A stretch of 64,000 nucleotides of DNA from Gossypium raimondii (GCF_025698545.1 NC_068575.1:62443980-62507979); one strand, 5' to 3'. Counted from the stretch's first letter, positions 25,117 through 37,095 are shown. Program-made: numbers and translations. The notes: generated by a model from the sequence alone, not told the origin.

Positions 25117-25705
25117 TTACGGAAGCCGTTCAAACAGTGACTCAGCATCCGCCATCGCCTCACACTTGCAATACATTGTCAAAAGTGCATTACTCACAGC
25201 TGTTTCTGATAAATACTGCATCTTCACAACTTGGGCATGAAGTTGTTTTCCTTCTTCGATAGTCGAAAGGATTCCACAAATTGCTAGCATACTTGAGTAT
25301 GTATAAGAATTAGGCTTGTTACCCCAGCTTTCATAATTCATGAACAAGCTAAAAGCTTCTTCAAATAATCCACAATTAGCATAACCAGAAATCAATAAGG
25401 CTGGTATTTACAAACTCATCCCCATTAAGTCCAGTCTTTGCAATCAAACCATGGTAAGTCCTTCCAAATTCTAAACATCCTTCACCACCACAAAACTTTA
25501 GAATGCTAATCAAATGACTAATGTCCAAATCATTTCTAGCATAATCACCATTTTCCCCAGTTCCAGTTTCGTGAAGATATGTTAACGCACCAGTACCAGT
25601 TCTTTCAGGAATTCGAGAAAATACTCTGCATTCATTCTTTAACGGAACTGGAAAGTTACATCTTTGAAGCAAGGTTTGATCTTTAACAGAACCAACAAAA
25701 GACAA
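25117..25705 (-). pseudogene. Collapsed pentatricopeptide repeat (PPR) gene
   Basis: Two minus-strand reading frames overlap at 25376-25395. The upstream one holds ISILKFCGGEGCLEFGRTYH and GLIAKTGLNGDEFVNTSLID. The downstream one holds ISGYANCGLFEEAFSLF and QLHAQVVKMQYLSETAVSNA then LLTMYCKC, all typical PLS-type PPR segments of organellar RNA-binding proteins. Between LID and ISGY a normal gene would have one or more repeats; their loss also shifts the frame. The downstream frame stops right after FERLP, where a real PPR protein would continue. There is no ATG at the upstream end. A truncated non-functional copy; the parent gene cannot be named. Confidence 0.75.
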
Positions 25706-26380
25706 GGAAGACTTTTTTTTTAGTCTCTTCTTCTTAGACTATCTAAAATTGAGTGAGTGTTGGTGTAATTTACTTTTATTATATAAACACAAACATAAAT
25801 CCACTTATCTCAACCTCAATATTCAAGTTTTCGAAAGTTTTACATTTCGAGTTTTGTTTTAAACGAAATTTTAAAATTCATGATCAAAGTCAAGAATGTA
25901 CAAAGTCGAAAATTGAATTTAGTGCACGAAATTTAAGTAAAACTAAACTAAAATAAATATTCGAATTAATCTGACAGTACACCAAATGTTATTACAGCAG
26001 GAATGATCTTATTATTTATAAGACCAAAGCCAAACATAGTACAGATACGAATAAAATGCTGATTTGGAACAGGGAAGTGGAGCTGGCGCGTACTACATAT
26101 ACCAAAACTAGTATAACAATAAATTTTTAAAAATTTTAATTTAATAAAAATAAAATTATACTTTGTCCTCCTTCAAAATATAAAAATTTAATTTAATTAT
26201 TTTAAAAAATAAATATATAAATTATCAAAATAGTAAAATTATATTTTTACTAATGTAAAAATTACAATTTAATTTTGAATTTTTAAATAAATTTTTTAAC
26301 CCTTGTGGAGTACTAATATAATATATTTTAAATTCTCCCCCCATAAAAAACCTCATGCACAAAATGCTGATAGCATAGGG
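25706..26380. other. AT-rich spacer
   Basis: No gene. 26110-26330 is an AT-rich repeat piece also seen in part at 24600-24740. The sulfotransferase promoter duplication begins at about 26340. Confidence 0.4.
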
Positions 26381-26695
26381 TCCAGAGTGGGTTGATAAGC
26401 TGAGCTATAAAACCTGGGTTTTTTCTATATAGAAATCAGACCAGATTTCACTCAATCTAATGTTTTTTCCTTTTTTTTACTTGGTGTTTTCATCAGCTGG
26501 TCAGTAATGGTGTGCGGTGACTTCAGTACATATTATAGTTTGATGGGTGAACTCTCTAAAGTGACATGGTTTCGTTCTGAATTTTCCCAAACTCTTTTTT
26601 TTATTCGGAAAGGATTAAAACGAAATTACTTCTACGACACAATAATCATTTCAGTACAATTTATTCTTTCCTGTTTCCAATAATATATTTTTAAC
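26340..26695 (+). pseudogene. Truncated sulfotransferase gene, upstream duplicate
   Basis: From about 26340 the sequence parallels 26935-27200: a cagctataaaacctgggtttttt promoter area, a pyrimidine leader ending catcagctggtcagtaatg, and the first codons (ATG at 26507, MVCGDFSTYYSLMGELSK then VTWFRSEF). Similarity ends at about 26575, after some 23 codons, and unrelated AT-rich DNA follows. This is the promoter plus 5' end of a cytosolic sulfotransferase gene left by tandem duplication and truncation. It cannot encode an enzyme. Confidence 0.75.
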
Positions 26696-26792
26696 AATTT
26701 ACCTATTATTGGAAGAAAAGGTTGTAAACTTCAGTCGTTAATGGATATTTTCAAGGAAATTCGTTCTTCCAATACGTACTAAAATATTTTAG

Positions 26793-26836
26793 ACGTGGAG
26801 CCTCACACTGGACTAGATTAATGGTATATGTGTTAT
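26793..26836 (-). repeat. Short piece resembling an RH7 intron-exon border
   Basis: cgtggagcctcacactggac followed by tagattaatggtatatg closely matches 34722-34758, the 3' splice border and start of an RH7 exon (about 40 bases with few differences). It lies between the two sulfotransferase copies. Too short to show how it arrived. Confidence 0.5.
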
Positions 26837-27123
26837 AATTTGAAGATATCAACCCATATTGAATTATTCATCAAAATCATCGCTCATTTTACTGCTCTTA
26901 CAACTCGCTAGCTAATTAAAAAGAGAGTCCCCAAAGATAAACTCATGCAAAACATGCTGATACGTCGGTTCGTGTAATCCAAAGGGCCCCAAGTGGGTTC
27001 TCAAGCTCAGCTATAAATACTGGGTTTTTTCGATATAGAAATCAGATCAAATCATTTCTCTCTCTGGTTTTCTTTCTTTTTTACTTGTTCAATTGGGTTT
27101 TTTTTTTCATCAGCTGGTCAGTA

Positions 27124-28252
27124 ATGGAGTGTGGTGACTTCAGTACATTTTATACTTTAATGGGTCAACTCCCTAAAGTAACATGGTTTCGTTTGGATCT
27201 TTACAACTGGGAAGGGTTCTGGTATGTGGGCGATCACCTTCCTGGTGCCATGGATGCAAAGTCCAACTTCCAAGCAAAAGACGACGATGTGCTTTTGACT
27301 TCTTCTGTAAAGACGGGCACCACATGGCTCAAGGCTATCATCCCATTCCCAACAATCATGAACCCCAAAGGTCGCAAAGATGATGGTAGCGATGACCCTT
27401 CGCTCAAACACCACCCTAATGAGCTGACGCCATCACTGGAACTCGGTTTTTATAAGGTCAACCCCAACCCTGATCTTTCCCATATGTGAAAGAATATGAT
27501 AAACAGAAGAGAGAAATGATGAAAAATATTCTTTTGTTATTCAAAAATTCTTAACCTCTCAACTCACCAGATACCGTATATATAGGCATCCTTATTCCTT
27601 AATATTTGCTCTCAACAATATAGCTGCATTAAACAAACTTAACAACTTTCTAACTGCTTAATACTAACTGCTTAATTGCTTGATACTAACTGCTTAATAA
27701 TATGCCTTCTCCAAGACTGTTTCGGACCCATATCCCGTACACTTCGTTACCCGAATCCGTTAAAACCTCTGCTTGCAAGATCGTGTACATCACTCGAGAG
27801 AGTCGAGACCCAAAGGACACGTTCGTGTCATCGTGGCACTTCGTCAACGTTTTCATTGGTGATCAGGGAATAGATCCATGGCCTTTCAAGAACGCTTACG
27901 GGGCCTTTCCATGACCATGTTTTAGGTTCTTGGAGAGAGAGTATAAAGAGGCCTGAAATGATATATTTTATGAGAAACGAAGACATGAAGAAGGACCCAA
28001 AGGGGGAAGTGAAGAAGCTGGCTTGTTTCCTCGGCAGGCCATTTGAGAAGGAAGAAGAGGTGGAGAAGGTGTTGTGGAGGTGCAGCCTGGATAGGCTTAA
28101 AAACCTGGAGGTGAACCAACATGGAATCGAGCCTTGGTCAGGCGTGGGATTGTCGGGGACTGGAAGAACCACTTCACTGATGAGATGAAAGGGAAGTTGG
28201 ACCAGCTTACAGCCATGAAATTTGAAGGTTCTGGTCTGGATTTCGGATATTA
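27124..28252 (+). pseudogene. Cytosolic sulfotransferase (SOT) pseudogene
   Basis: Start chosen at the ATG of MECGDFSTFYTLMGQL (27124), matching the duplicate at 26507. Family enzymes move a sulfo group from PAPS to flavonols, hydroxyjasmonate, brassinosteroids or desulfoglucosinolates in the cytosol. Visible parts: the PAPS 5'-phosphosulfate loop TSSVKTGTTWLKA, the RLFRTHIPY segment, the 3'-phosphate region RDPKDTFVSSWHF, a LERPEK-like piece, KKLACFLGRPFEKEEEVEKV, and a C-terminal GDWKNHF near 28155. The insertion at 27487-27699 splits it after codon Met of LSHM. A single extra G in the TACGGGGCC run near 27898 and a loss near 28135 shift the frame. A few residues before YG also seem missing. 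Non-functional; closest substrate class unknown. Confidence 0.85.
27487..27699 (+). mobile_element. Short LTR-like insertion (probable solo LTR) in the sulfotransferase
   Basis: A 213-bp insert starting TGAAAGAATATG and ending CTGCTTAATA. Flanked by the 5-bp duplication ATATG (27482-27486 and 27700-27704). It carries a TATA-like ccgtatatataggcat near its middle. Size, TATA and TSD fit a short Ty1/copia-type solo LTR; the terminal TA instead of CA leaves doubt. Confidence 0.55.
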
Positions 28253-28259
28253 AATCTTG

Positions 28260-28708
28260 GATCTGGTTTGTGTGGGTGTCTGTTTGATTTCATGAGTTCA
28301 GGGTTGGTTGTGTTGTGGTTTTTCTGTATGAAGAAGTGGTGTTGTATTGAGGTATATTAATAAATAAAATCAATAATAATATTAATCTTACAAAAAATGA
28401 ACACCTTTATAAGATCAATTGCATTTATCTCTTTCTTTTATTTCCTTTTTATTGGTTATTTAGGTATATTTTGTGTTTAATAATTATTTCAACACATGGT
28501 AATTGAATTCTATTGCAGCATAGGTAATTAATAAAAAACATTATTATTTGAAATAATAATTGAGAATAAAAGATGAATAGTAGAGAATATTTAGGATTAT
28601 TGTCGATCTATTTCATTACATTTTTTATTTTCCAATTCCAATTATAAAAGGTTGAATCAAACTAACCAAACCAAAATAATTAATTGGGTGAAATAATAGT
28701 TGAATTAA

Positions 28709-28748
<40 letters not shown>

Positions 28749-29255
28749 TTAATTTTATGAATTTTAAATAATTTATTTAATTAAAATCGAACCGACAATC
28801 AAATCAGTTTAATATAAAATTAATAATCTAACAAGTTTAACCACCAATCATTCACTCACTCTTTCGGATGGTTGACAATCAAAATAGTAAATTAAATACT
28901 ATAATACTTTAAATTTAAATTTGTATATATATTCTAATACATAAAAATATAAAAGGTAAAAGCACCAAAAGAATATTTATTATTTTATAAAAATAATAAA
29001 CTCTTAGTAAAAATTCCTTTTCACTAATTAGTGTCTAACTATTAATAAAATTTTAATTATGTCGGATAAATTAGCAAAATATATTCTTAATAAAACATTA
29101 TAAATTCTTAACTTTTCAATTACGTTAATTTTCACTAACAGAAATCAGTCACTTTTAAAATGTAAATCTATCATTACTTGATATATAGGTTCAAACGACC
29201 TTATTTAAAGTAGGACTAAAGTTATAAATCCTGATACCAAGAAAAAAAATTAGAC
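28260..29255. other. AT-rich spacer with dispersed repeat copy
   Basis: The sulfotransferase 3' flank, a (TA)n tract at about 28712-28746, and at 29010-29130 the second copy of the dispersed repeat seen at 21524-21640. No gene seen. Confidence 0.5.
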
Positions 29256-29259
29256 ATTA

Positions 29260-30705
29260 CTAGACCTGAATAGGATACTGTTGAATACAACAACTCCATG
29301 GGCTTTTCTTGTCATCTTCAACAATGGGTCTCAAACACTCCAAAACCAAACTACAACACTTAATTCCAGTCCCCAATCCAAGAACCCAAATCTTATCGCC
29401 TTTCTTCACTCTCCACTTCCCTTCCATGTAACCCAATTCATACCACCATGAAGACGACGACTGGTTCCCGAACCTATGTAATGTCATTAAAGCAGGCTCA
29501 ATATTCCTTCCATTAAGATTCAACCCTTTAGCCACCTCTCTTATCAACGGTTTCCCCGAACTCGGCAAACAGAAATGCTGTACTACGGTCTTGAATCTCG
29601 GCGTGTAAATTTCTGCTGATTCATCGATGAGTTTTTTACGCAGGATCGAAATAACATGGAAAAATTGTTCCGTAAATGGTAAGATTTGGGAACCGAGGAG
29701 TGTTATGTGTGACCGAAGAGTTTCACTGACGGCTTGTAGTAAATCTTTATTGAACGTGACACCGAGTATCCCACGAGAGTCTTCTTCACGGTATACGGCA
29801 TAGTAAGCTGTATCATCGTAAGCTCTTTGGGTTCTTAAGCTGTGTATAAGCTTATATTTCGATGTGTTTTCTGCTTGTTTTTTGTTTGATAGTAAGATTC
29901 CGGCGCCACCCATTCTGAAAACGCAGTTGAGGATTAGCTTGGGTTTTTCGTGACCGGAATACCAGCCGGTGGATAAGATTTCAGTGCTAAGAACAATGGC
30001 GGTTTTGTTTTCATGTGTTTTGAGGAGGTTTTGAGCTAAATCGACACCGATGGTTCCTGCACTGCACCCCATACCGGAGAGATTATAGCTTTTGATATCA
30101 CTTTTCATGGAGTATTTATTGATGATGATGGAAGAAAGAGAAGGTGAAGGGCAAAAACCACTACAGTTGAGGATGAGTATATCGATGTCGTAAGGGGATA
30201 GTTTTGTTTTTGATAACAGTTCATCCATTACAGGGAAGAGTACCATTTGAGCTTCATTGATGGATTCTCGATCATGGGTTTTCGGTGGAATACAATGTAA
30301 AGCTGGTGGAAGATAAGTTTCTTGGCTTAATCCTGAAGAAACCAAAGTTTTGGCCATGAATTCGACACTTTCAGTATCGAAAGCTTCGATCATGGAGGCA
30401 TGGTGTATGAAGGAAGAGAAAGGGACTTTACATTTGCTCGGTGGCTTGTAACACAAGAAGTCTACGAGATAAACAGGACGAGGCTGCTTTGACTTGAGAA
30501 AGTAGGTTTTAATGGCGAAAAAGAAGTACGATAGCAGCAGGAAGTGGAAAATAGGATGCCGCCATTGTTGAAGGATGAATAAAGCTTCAAATGCAACGAT
30601 AATGAAAGCAAAAAAAGTTGGCTTAGATAGCATGGTGGATAGAGGAAGAATGTTGATTAAATTCAGAAAGAGCAGCCCATAATCATGCTGAGATATGGCA
30701 GCCAT
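29260..30705 (-). CDS. 3-ketoacyl-CoA synthase (FAE1/KCS family), divergent member
   Basis: A single exon of 481 codons, the usual KCS length. KCS enzymes condense malonyl-CoA with long-chain acyl-CoA in the ER as the first step of very-long-chain fatty acid elongation for waxes, cutin/suberin and sphingolipids. Two hydrophobic N-terminal segments (about residues 12-40 and 50-67) fit the usual membrane anchors. YLVDFLCYKPP opens the FAE1/CUT1 domain. The catalytic cysteine is in NLSGMGCSAG and the conserved asparagine in HRFGNQSSSS. Oddity: the usual HFCIHAGG block reads HFCLPSSGK, so the second histidine, described as catalytic in FAE1, is proline. GxGxG-like GLGTGIKC is present near the C terminus. 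Start ATG at 30705 gives a normal N terminus. Possibly a KCS7/15/21-like lineage; not certain. Confidence 0.92.
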   Translation of the reverse strand: MAAISQHDYGLLFLNLINILPLSTMLSKPTFFAFIIVAFEALFILQQWRHPIFHFLLLSYFFFAIKTYFLKSKQPRPVYLVDFLCYKPPSKCKVPFSSFIHHASMIEAFDTESVEFMAKTLVSSGLSQETYLPPALHCIPPKTHDRESINEAQMVLFPVMDELLSKTKLSPYDIDILILNCSGFCPSPSLSSIIINKYSMKSDIKSYNLSGMGCSAGTIGVDLAQNLLKTHENKTAIVLSTEILSTGWYSGHEKPKLILNCVFRMGGAGILLSNKKQAENTSKYKLIHSLRTQRAYDDTAYYAVYREEDSRGILGVTFNKDLLQAVSETLRSHITLLGSQILPFTEQFFHVISILRKKLIDESAEIYTPRFKTVVQHFCLPSSGKPLIREVAKGLNLNGRNIEPALMTLHRFGNQSSSSWWYELGYMEGKWRVKKGDKIWVLGLGTGIKCCSLVLECLRPIVEDDKKSPWSCCIQQYPIQV

Positions 30706-33085
30706 TATATTGGAAGGGTTGCATGAGTATGTGTGATGGACCGTTGGGGAGGTTGATGCTCATTTATTCAAATTTGTTGCCCCAACAATAGCTTACTGTA
30801 AATTTCAATGTAATATACAATAGGGTTAATATATTTTTTTCAAATCAGTACTTGAGTCTAGTTTTAATATTAATTTTAATATTTAAGCATTTTTAAATTA
30901 ATATTTGAGTGTTTTTTATTTCAATTAAGTATCAATGTTCGATTTGATACTCAATTTTTTTTATTCCATATTTATGTCTTTTTTACTAAAGTACATTTGA
31001 TTTAGATATCAAATAAAACATTAAAATTAAATTGAAAAAGAAAAATTCATATACCAAAATAAATATTAAAACTAAACTATATTAATCTTATTCTTAATTC
31101 TTTTTAACAACAAATGTTTTGGAACTCACATATCTGTAACTATTGGCTAGCCTCAGGACATACAAGTCAAAGCTTATTGAAGTCTGGCATTATAAAAAAA
31201 TTACATTAATAAAAGTTATTTGACGTATTCTTAAAATATATATCTTTTATTATTTGGTTGGAATTTGTGAGAGAAATAAATTTGGTTGGTGGAGAGATGA
31301 TGGGTTTATACAACGAAGCCCACTGTCATTTTGTTGACGGTTCAAATTTGAGGGGAAATTATTTTATCTACTATTCCTTATTTAATCATATTTTACTAAT
31401 TTTAATATTTTTTATCTCGAGTTCAGAATTTAGAATCCCAAATAACCTTAAACTCGAACTATGATACTAAAATTGGTGGGTGGGTATTAATTTCAACCCT
31501 CATTTAATATTTTCAATATTTTATAGTGGCTTAGAGAGACCCCAAGCCAGTCGTTATGAATGGAAGCTTAGCGTATCCTCTAACTCCTTTTATCAAAAAT
31601 ATTGAGATTTATTTGGATTAATAATTAAAATTTTTTCGTGAATTAAAATAACTTTTTAACAAATTAGTAATAATTGATAAATCAACAGAAAAATAAATAA
31701 ATTAAATTAATTAGATTTTGATTGTATTCAGAAAGTAAATCTTAAAACCTTTTCCTATTAAAATAAATACTATATTTCCACTACATCAAATTATTTGTCT
31801 GCAGTTAAATAAATTAATTCCGTCTCAATACTCAATACTAATAAATTAAATAAAGTTAAATTTTATCATTTTACAAATGAAATCATTTGTTAATTTGAAT
31901 TGTGATTGAAGAGAAAACATATCACTTTCTAAATAATAATTATTTAAAATTTAAACTTTTTAGTTTATTAAAGTAATATAAGGAATAATTCAATTAATAA
32001 TAAACACTGATTTAATTCGATCTCTGCATAATTATTTTATCTAAAAATAAGCATAATAACTTATTTGACCCTTCATTTATTTTTATTTTTTATCTTTTCG
32101 ATTGAATCACACCAAAATGAATAGAAAAACATTTTTAACTTTACTTACATTACATACACATGAGCTACCACGTATGATATAGCATTTAATTAATTTCTTA
32201 AATTTTAAAATTATTTTTAAAATAAAAATTCATTAAAATCGTTAAAAATTATAAATAAATATTTCTTAAAATTTAAAATTAATTAAATGATAATGTGTCA
32301 TTCTCATGACTATTGTATACTACGTCAAAAGTTGACAAATACAAACTTTTCTTCTCTTTTAAGGTAATTTGATAAAAATATACAAATTCAAAGATTAAAA
32401 AGACAAAAAAATTAAATCTAAAACAAAGATAAAATTTATCGTAAAATTGGAAAATCAAAAATCATTATGCTAAAAAATAAAAAGATTGAAACAAGTTTAT
32501 CTTTACCAGATTTGCTAAACTCAATTATTCAACCATTACTCTTCAGTTTTAATACTAAATTATATACTAAAATTTATGGTCTCAATTAGGTAACCCATAA
32601 TGCTATCATAAGCCTAATTGGTCCCCAATTTAAATCAATAATCCAAACCCTCCCAATTTTTTAACAAACCTCCTTAAGATGTAAAATATATCCCTTCTCA
32701 GTGTATGAAAATAAAATAACAATATTCATGTCCATTTAAGATCAAATGAATTTTCATCATATCAATGCTGTTCGAACATAAATACTCAGTTCACCATGCT
32801 TAAATATTTTTTTATAATTCTTTTCTCCTGCTAATGTTTTTGGTCGCAGGCAAGGATTACATATTAAATGTATTTTTCTTACATTTCTAGCAAAACATAA
32901 GAAATAAAACTGGGGAGGAAGGCAAAACCCCCAGGGATTATCATATAATTTAAAAACGAAAAAAAAAAAAAATACAGATCAACACAAGTAGATAAAATGT
33001 TGCAAGGGTTCATATCTTCTTCATCTTCAGGTGGTGCCACTTCCCTCGAGTACCCTTATTACATTGGCTGAAGTCAAGAGTTCAC
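30706..33085. other. AT-rich intergenic DNA
   Basis: No gene. 30830-31080 is made of tacttgagt.tagttttaatattaa-like words, a common plant repeat also present at 51770-52070. The short open frames are unconvincing. Confidence 0.5.
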
Positions 33086-36000
33086 TCACCATCTCTTACT
33101 ATTATAATGACCTCGCCCACCTCCATTCCTTCTATCGGAAAACCCACCTCGGCCACCACCTCTGCCGCCAGAGAACCTGCTACCACCACCATTTCTATCA
33201 CCAAAACCACCCCGTCCACCACCAAATCTTCCTCTTGACATGTCCCTCTGTTGCAAGGGTGGCAACGCATTCTTCAACACCTCTAAGTTAACATTAGCTG
33301 CATTTTCAGCACCTGAAAACATAAAGCAAGTAAAAAGTGTGAAACTACAACCAACATCACAAACCAGTAAGAAACCAGAGAATCGAGTCCCCAACATTCA
33401 AGAAGCCCAGCAAAACAAACACTTTGGCATAAGAGAAGCATTATACATCATATATTGTGAAATTAAGCAACAACAGAGTTCAACAAAATGAACACGCGGG
33501 CAAGGTAGCAACAAAAAAATAACCATCAAGAACAAAAAGTTCAATAGAATCGCGGAGAAAAATACCAGTAAGAAATGCTTCCACATCATCTTCTGCAACA
33601 TCAAAAACTGCACCCATTCCATCAGCGGTAAGGGTCAGACCTTGCACTGACTGAACCTTTTCCTCGGGCAAGAATCTTTTCAAGACACCAAAAACAAATC
33701 TAATACATGCAAAAAAGATAGGGTCAGGAAATGTTAATTGAATTTAGATGGCTCAGAAACAAAAGATGATGATGCGATGGAAGGTGATACAAGAGGAATT
33801 CTAACGTCCAAGAATTTAGGACTTGATTGAGATATAATATCGCATTCTTAGATTCAACTCATTTGACATTCATACATATAGTACTCTTAAGCTTATTTAA
33901 TTAGGGTTTTGGATACCTAAAAAAATTAAAACCTCCTTGAGTCGCTAGTTATTTTTCTTTGAAAATGCTACATCAATTTAAAAAATAAACAAATGAGAAC
34001 TTCGTGATCTTACGAAAGTGTGTAAATAGGTTTTCCAGCTTCAAGAAGTAAAGTAACATGGTTCTCCATAGACGATAGAAGGGATCTACTCTTTATCTCA
34101 GAGTAACCCTGAAAAACCATGCAATAATTAGTTGCTTTCAACCGAAAACATAAACAAAGAGTCAAATAATTAGGTGCTTTCAACTAAACAAGAAAGCGAG
34201 CATTCACAATATAAAGTGAATAAAAATGTCTGTTATAGGGGTGGAACAGGACTCACTGCAGCCTTGGCAAGTGCTTTGGCGAGCAGATCTTGTGCTGATA
34301 GGCCAGAAGTTTCCAAAAGCTCCTGAGCAACGTCCTTGAAGGCAGGGATTACACTATAATTTCATAGAGGTTAAAACTACAGTTGACAATACATTAAAAA
34401 AGATCAAATAACAGTAGTAGCAAGTATACCTGTCTGAGACTTGGGTTATTATTTTTGCTGCTTCTACACCAGCAGATTTCGCAATATCAACAGGCTGAGG
34501 AGCAGATATGTGCTCAAATTTTACACCGGATTCTCTTTCTATCTTTGATACGCTTGACCTTTTAGGATCATAAAGCATGACAGCAACTCCAGTATTGCCT
34601 GAAATTTCATTATTCTCAGTATCATATCAAATTCAAAATACCAAATTGAAAAGAAGAGCTGAACTGTTTCATACCTGCTCTGCCTGTTCGTCCAGACCTA
34701 TGAATGTATGCTTCTACATCACGTGGAGGCTCACACTGGAATAGATTAATGGTAAATGTAAACTTAAATGATACGTATAAGCATAAACACATCAGCAACT
34801 TCAGTAAAACAAGTGTATTGGAACATACCTGGATGATTAACTGCACATCATTGATATCTAATCCCCGCGCTGCCACATTGGTAGCCACTAATGTCATGAA
34901 CTTGCCTGAGCGGAACCCATTAAGGGTGACCTACAACCACATAACACAGTGAGAAATAGTACATACATGGTATGTTTTGCCGTAGGAGAGCATGAATAAT
35001 TATACACAATCCATATAACACTACCTCACGTTGGGCCTGCTGTATGTCACCATGCAAAGCACGGGATCCAGGCAATAAGCCAGCAAGCTCAGAGGCAGAA
35101 TCTTTTGTCTCAGTGAATATAATAGTTCGTCCACCACTGAATCAAATTGATCAAACAAAGAGGATAAATTAAAAAAAGACAAGAAAAAAAGGCAACTCGG
35201 ACAAATCAAATGGAATCTAAATTGTAGCAATACTGTTATATTAAAACTACATCAAACCTGCTATAACAACGTATAATATCTGGGATCAACTGTGACCTTG
35301 CAGACTTAGAACAGGGCAAAACAATATGCCTAACATTGGTACTAGCCTTCATCTTCTCATTACCAACTAGATCAACAGTCTTCTTACTTGGTTTAAGAAA
35401 CCTTGAAGCAATCTGTCAATTAGAAAAACAAATGTTTTCAATCAGCCGGGGTAAATAAACAGGAATTGTATTAAATTAAACATCAATTCTTTTAGATGAA
35501 TATATTCGAGCTAAAAACAAAGATAAATGAATACTAATAGTTAAGAAACATACACCCTTCACCCAGTCCGGCAAGGTGGCACTAAAAAGAACTGTCTGAA
35601 CTTTACTTGCATCCGCTACCTTGCCTGGGAAATTAAAACCATGGCATGCATAATCAGACTGCAGTGTTACACACAGGGACCACTGCCTGCCAAGAAAGGT
35701 AACATTCACAAAAACACATACCTAATATAAGTTCAACATCATCAACAAATCCCATTCTCAACATTTCATCTGCTTCATCAAGAACTCGGAATGTCAATGA
35801 GCCTAAGTGAATATTGCCCCTCTCTATGTGATCCTGCACCAGTTGCAATAGAACATCAAAAATCATAAAATAACATGGCATTTTAAGAACTATAAAACTT
35901 AATGTTCCCTAAAACTAGCTAAACTGCTTGAATTATTAAAACATCAGGCTACCTTTACACGTCCAGGAGTCCCAACAACTATGTCAACCCCTCTCTTCAG

Positions 36001-37095
36001 TTTCATCTCTTGGGTGTGGTAAGGAGCACCTCCATATAAACAACATGATGTCAACCCCACTGCCTCACCATAAACTTCAAAGTCCTCAAAAACCTAGAAA
36101 CAAAAGATTAATTATCATAAACTTCACAGACAAAAGACAGGCATTATCGAAGAATCACATGTGTAGAGAAATAAGCAAATACCTGTTTAGCCAATTCCCT
36201 GGTTGGTAAAAGTACTAGAACACTTGGTGCCCTTCCATATCCAGACGTCCTTGACGATTTTCCAGGGCCATTTGTTAAAGACTCCAATATAGGCAACACA
36301 AAGGCCAGTGTCTTACCCTGCAAAATATTAAACAAAGGCTAATGACAACAAAGAATAGAACTTCTAAAATCAGTCACACGACAATGGTTGAATTATATTA
36401 ACCAATTTCAATAAGACCAACAGACTAGCAGCCATAACTTATTAATCACGGTAGGACTTCAAAATTAGGCAAACGGAGAATATAAACAAAGCGTTTCGTA
36501 TGATATTTTGGTAAATCTCCTACGTAAGCTATAACAACAGGACAATCACTTCAATAGCAACACCGTCGTCCATTGGACATTCATAAGATATCAACGGTTA
36601 CGAAAATTATACCTGACCGGTTCGTGCGCGTCCAACTAAATCAGTGCCATCAAGAATCATATCAAAAGTCATGGCTTGAATGGGGAACAAAGCCTCAATC
36701 CCCTTGGACTTAAGCTTTTCCCTAAGCGCTTCCGAAATCCGAAACCTCGAAATCGCATTAGGATCCTCACTTTTCCCTTCATCTCCATCTCCATCTCCAT
36801 CTCCTTCTTCCTCGACCTTAGCTTTCTTTTTCTTCTTTTTCTTCTCCTTTGGATCCACCGGCTCAACAAGCTCCGAGCTCGTCTCGCTCCTCTCCTCCTC
36901 TTCCATTTGGAGCTCCGAGGCCTTACGCTTCTTTTTACTCTTCTTCACAGCCGAATCATCTTCCTCTTCTCTAACCTTAGGTTCCTTGATCTTCTTCGTT
37001 TTTTTATCGGATTCAGGTGTTTCGAGAGCGATCTTCTTCTTCATCATTTTCTCTTCTTTCTTCTCTTTGAGGTCAGATATAGCCAAAGAAGGCAT
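33086..37095 (-). CDS. RH7: DEAD-box ATP-dependent RNA helicase 7 (nucleolar, RH7/PRH75)
   Basis: Fourteen exons in consistent phase, 697 residues: 36613-37095, 36183-36317, 35953-36093, 35722-35833, 35554-35624, 35258-35412, 35025-35136, 34829-34930, 34675-34735, 34430-34598, 34257-34353, 34014-34108, 33566-33699, 33086-33312. A lysine/glutamate-rich nuclear N terminus ([16 protein letters not shown]) precedes the Q motif (FPIQ). Motif I is RTGQGKT (split by an intron), Ia is [11 protein letters not shown] is DEAD in [15 protein letters not shown] is FSATLPDW, and VI is [15 protein letters not shown] domain follows, then an RGG/FGGGRGG tail near 33090-33240. It matches Arabidopsis RH7, which acts in rRNA processing and RNA chaperoning in the nucleolus. 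All helicase motifs look intact. In the exon ending at 35554 I chose the donor that keeps phase (VKG|IASRF). Confidence 0.95.
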
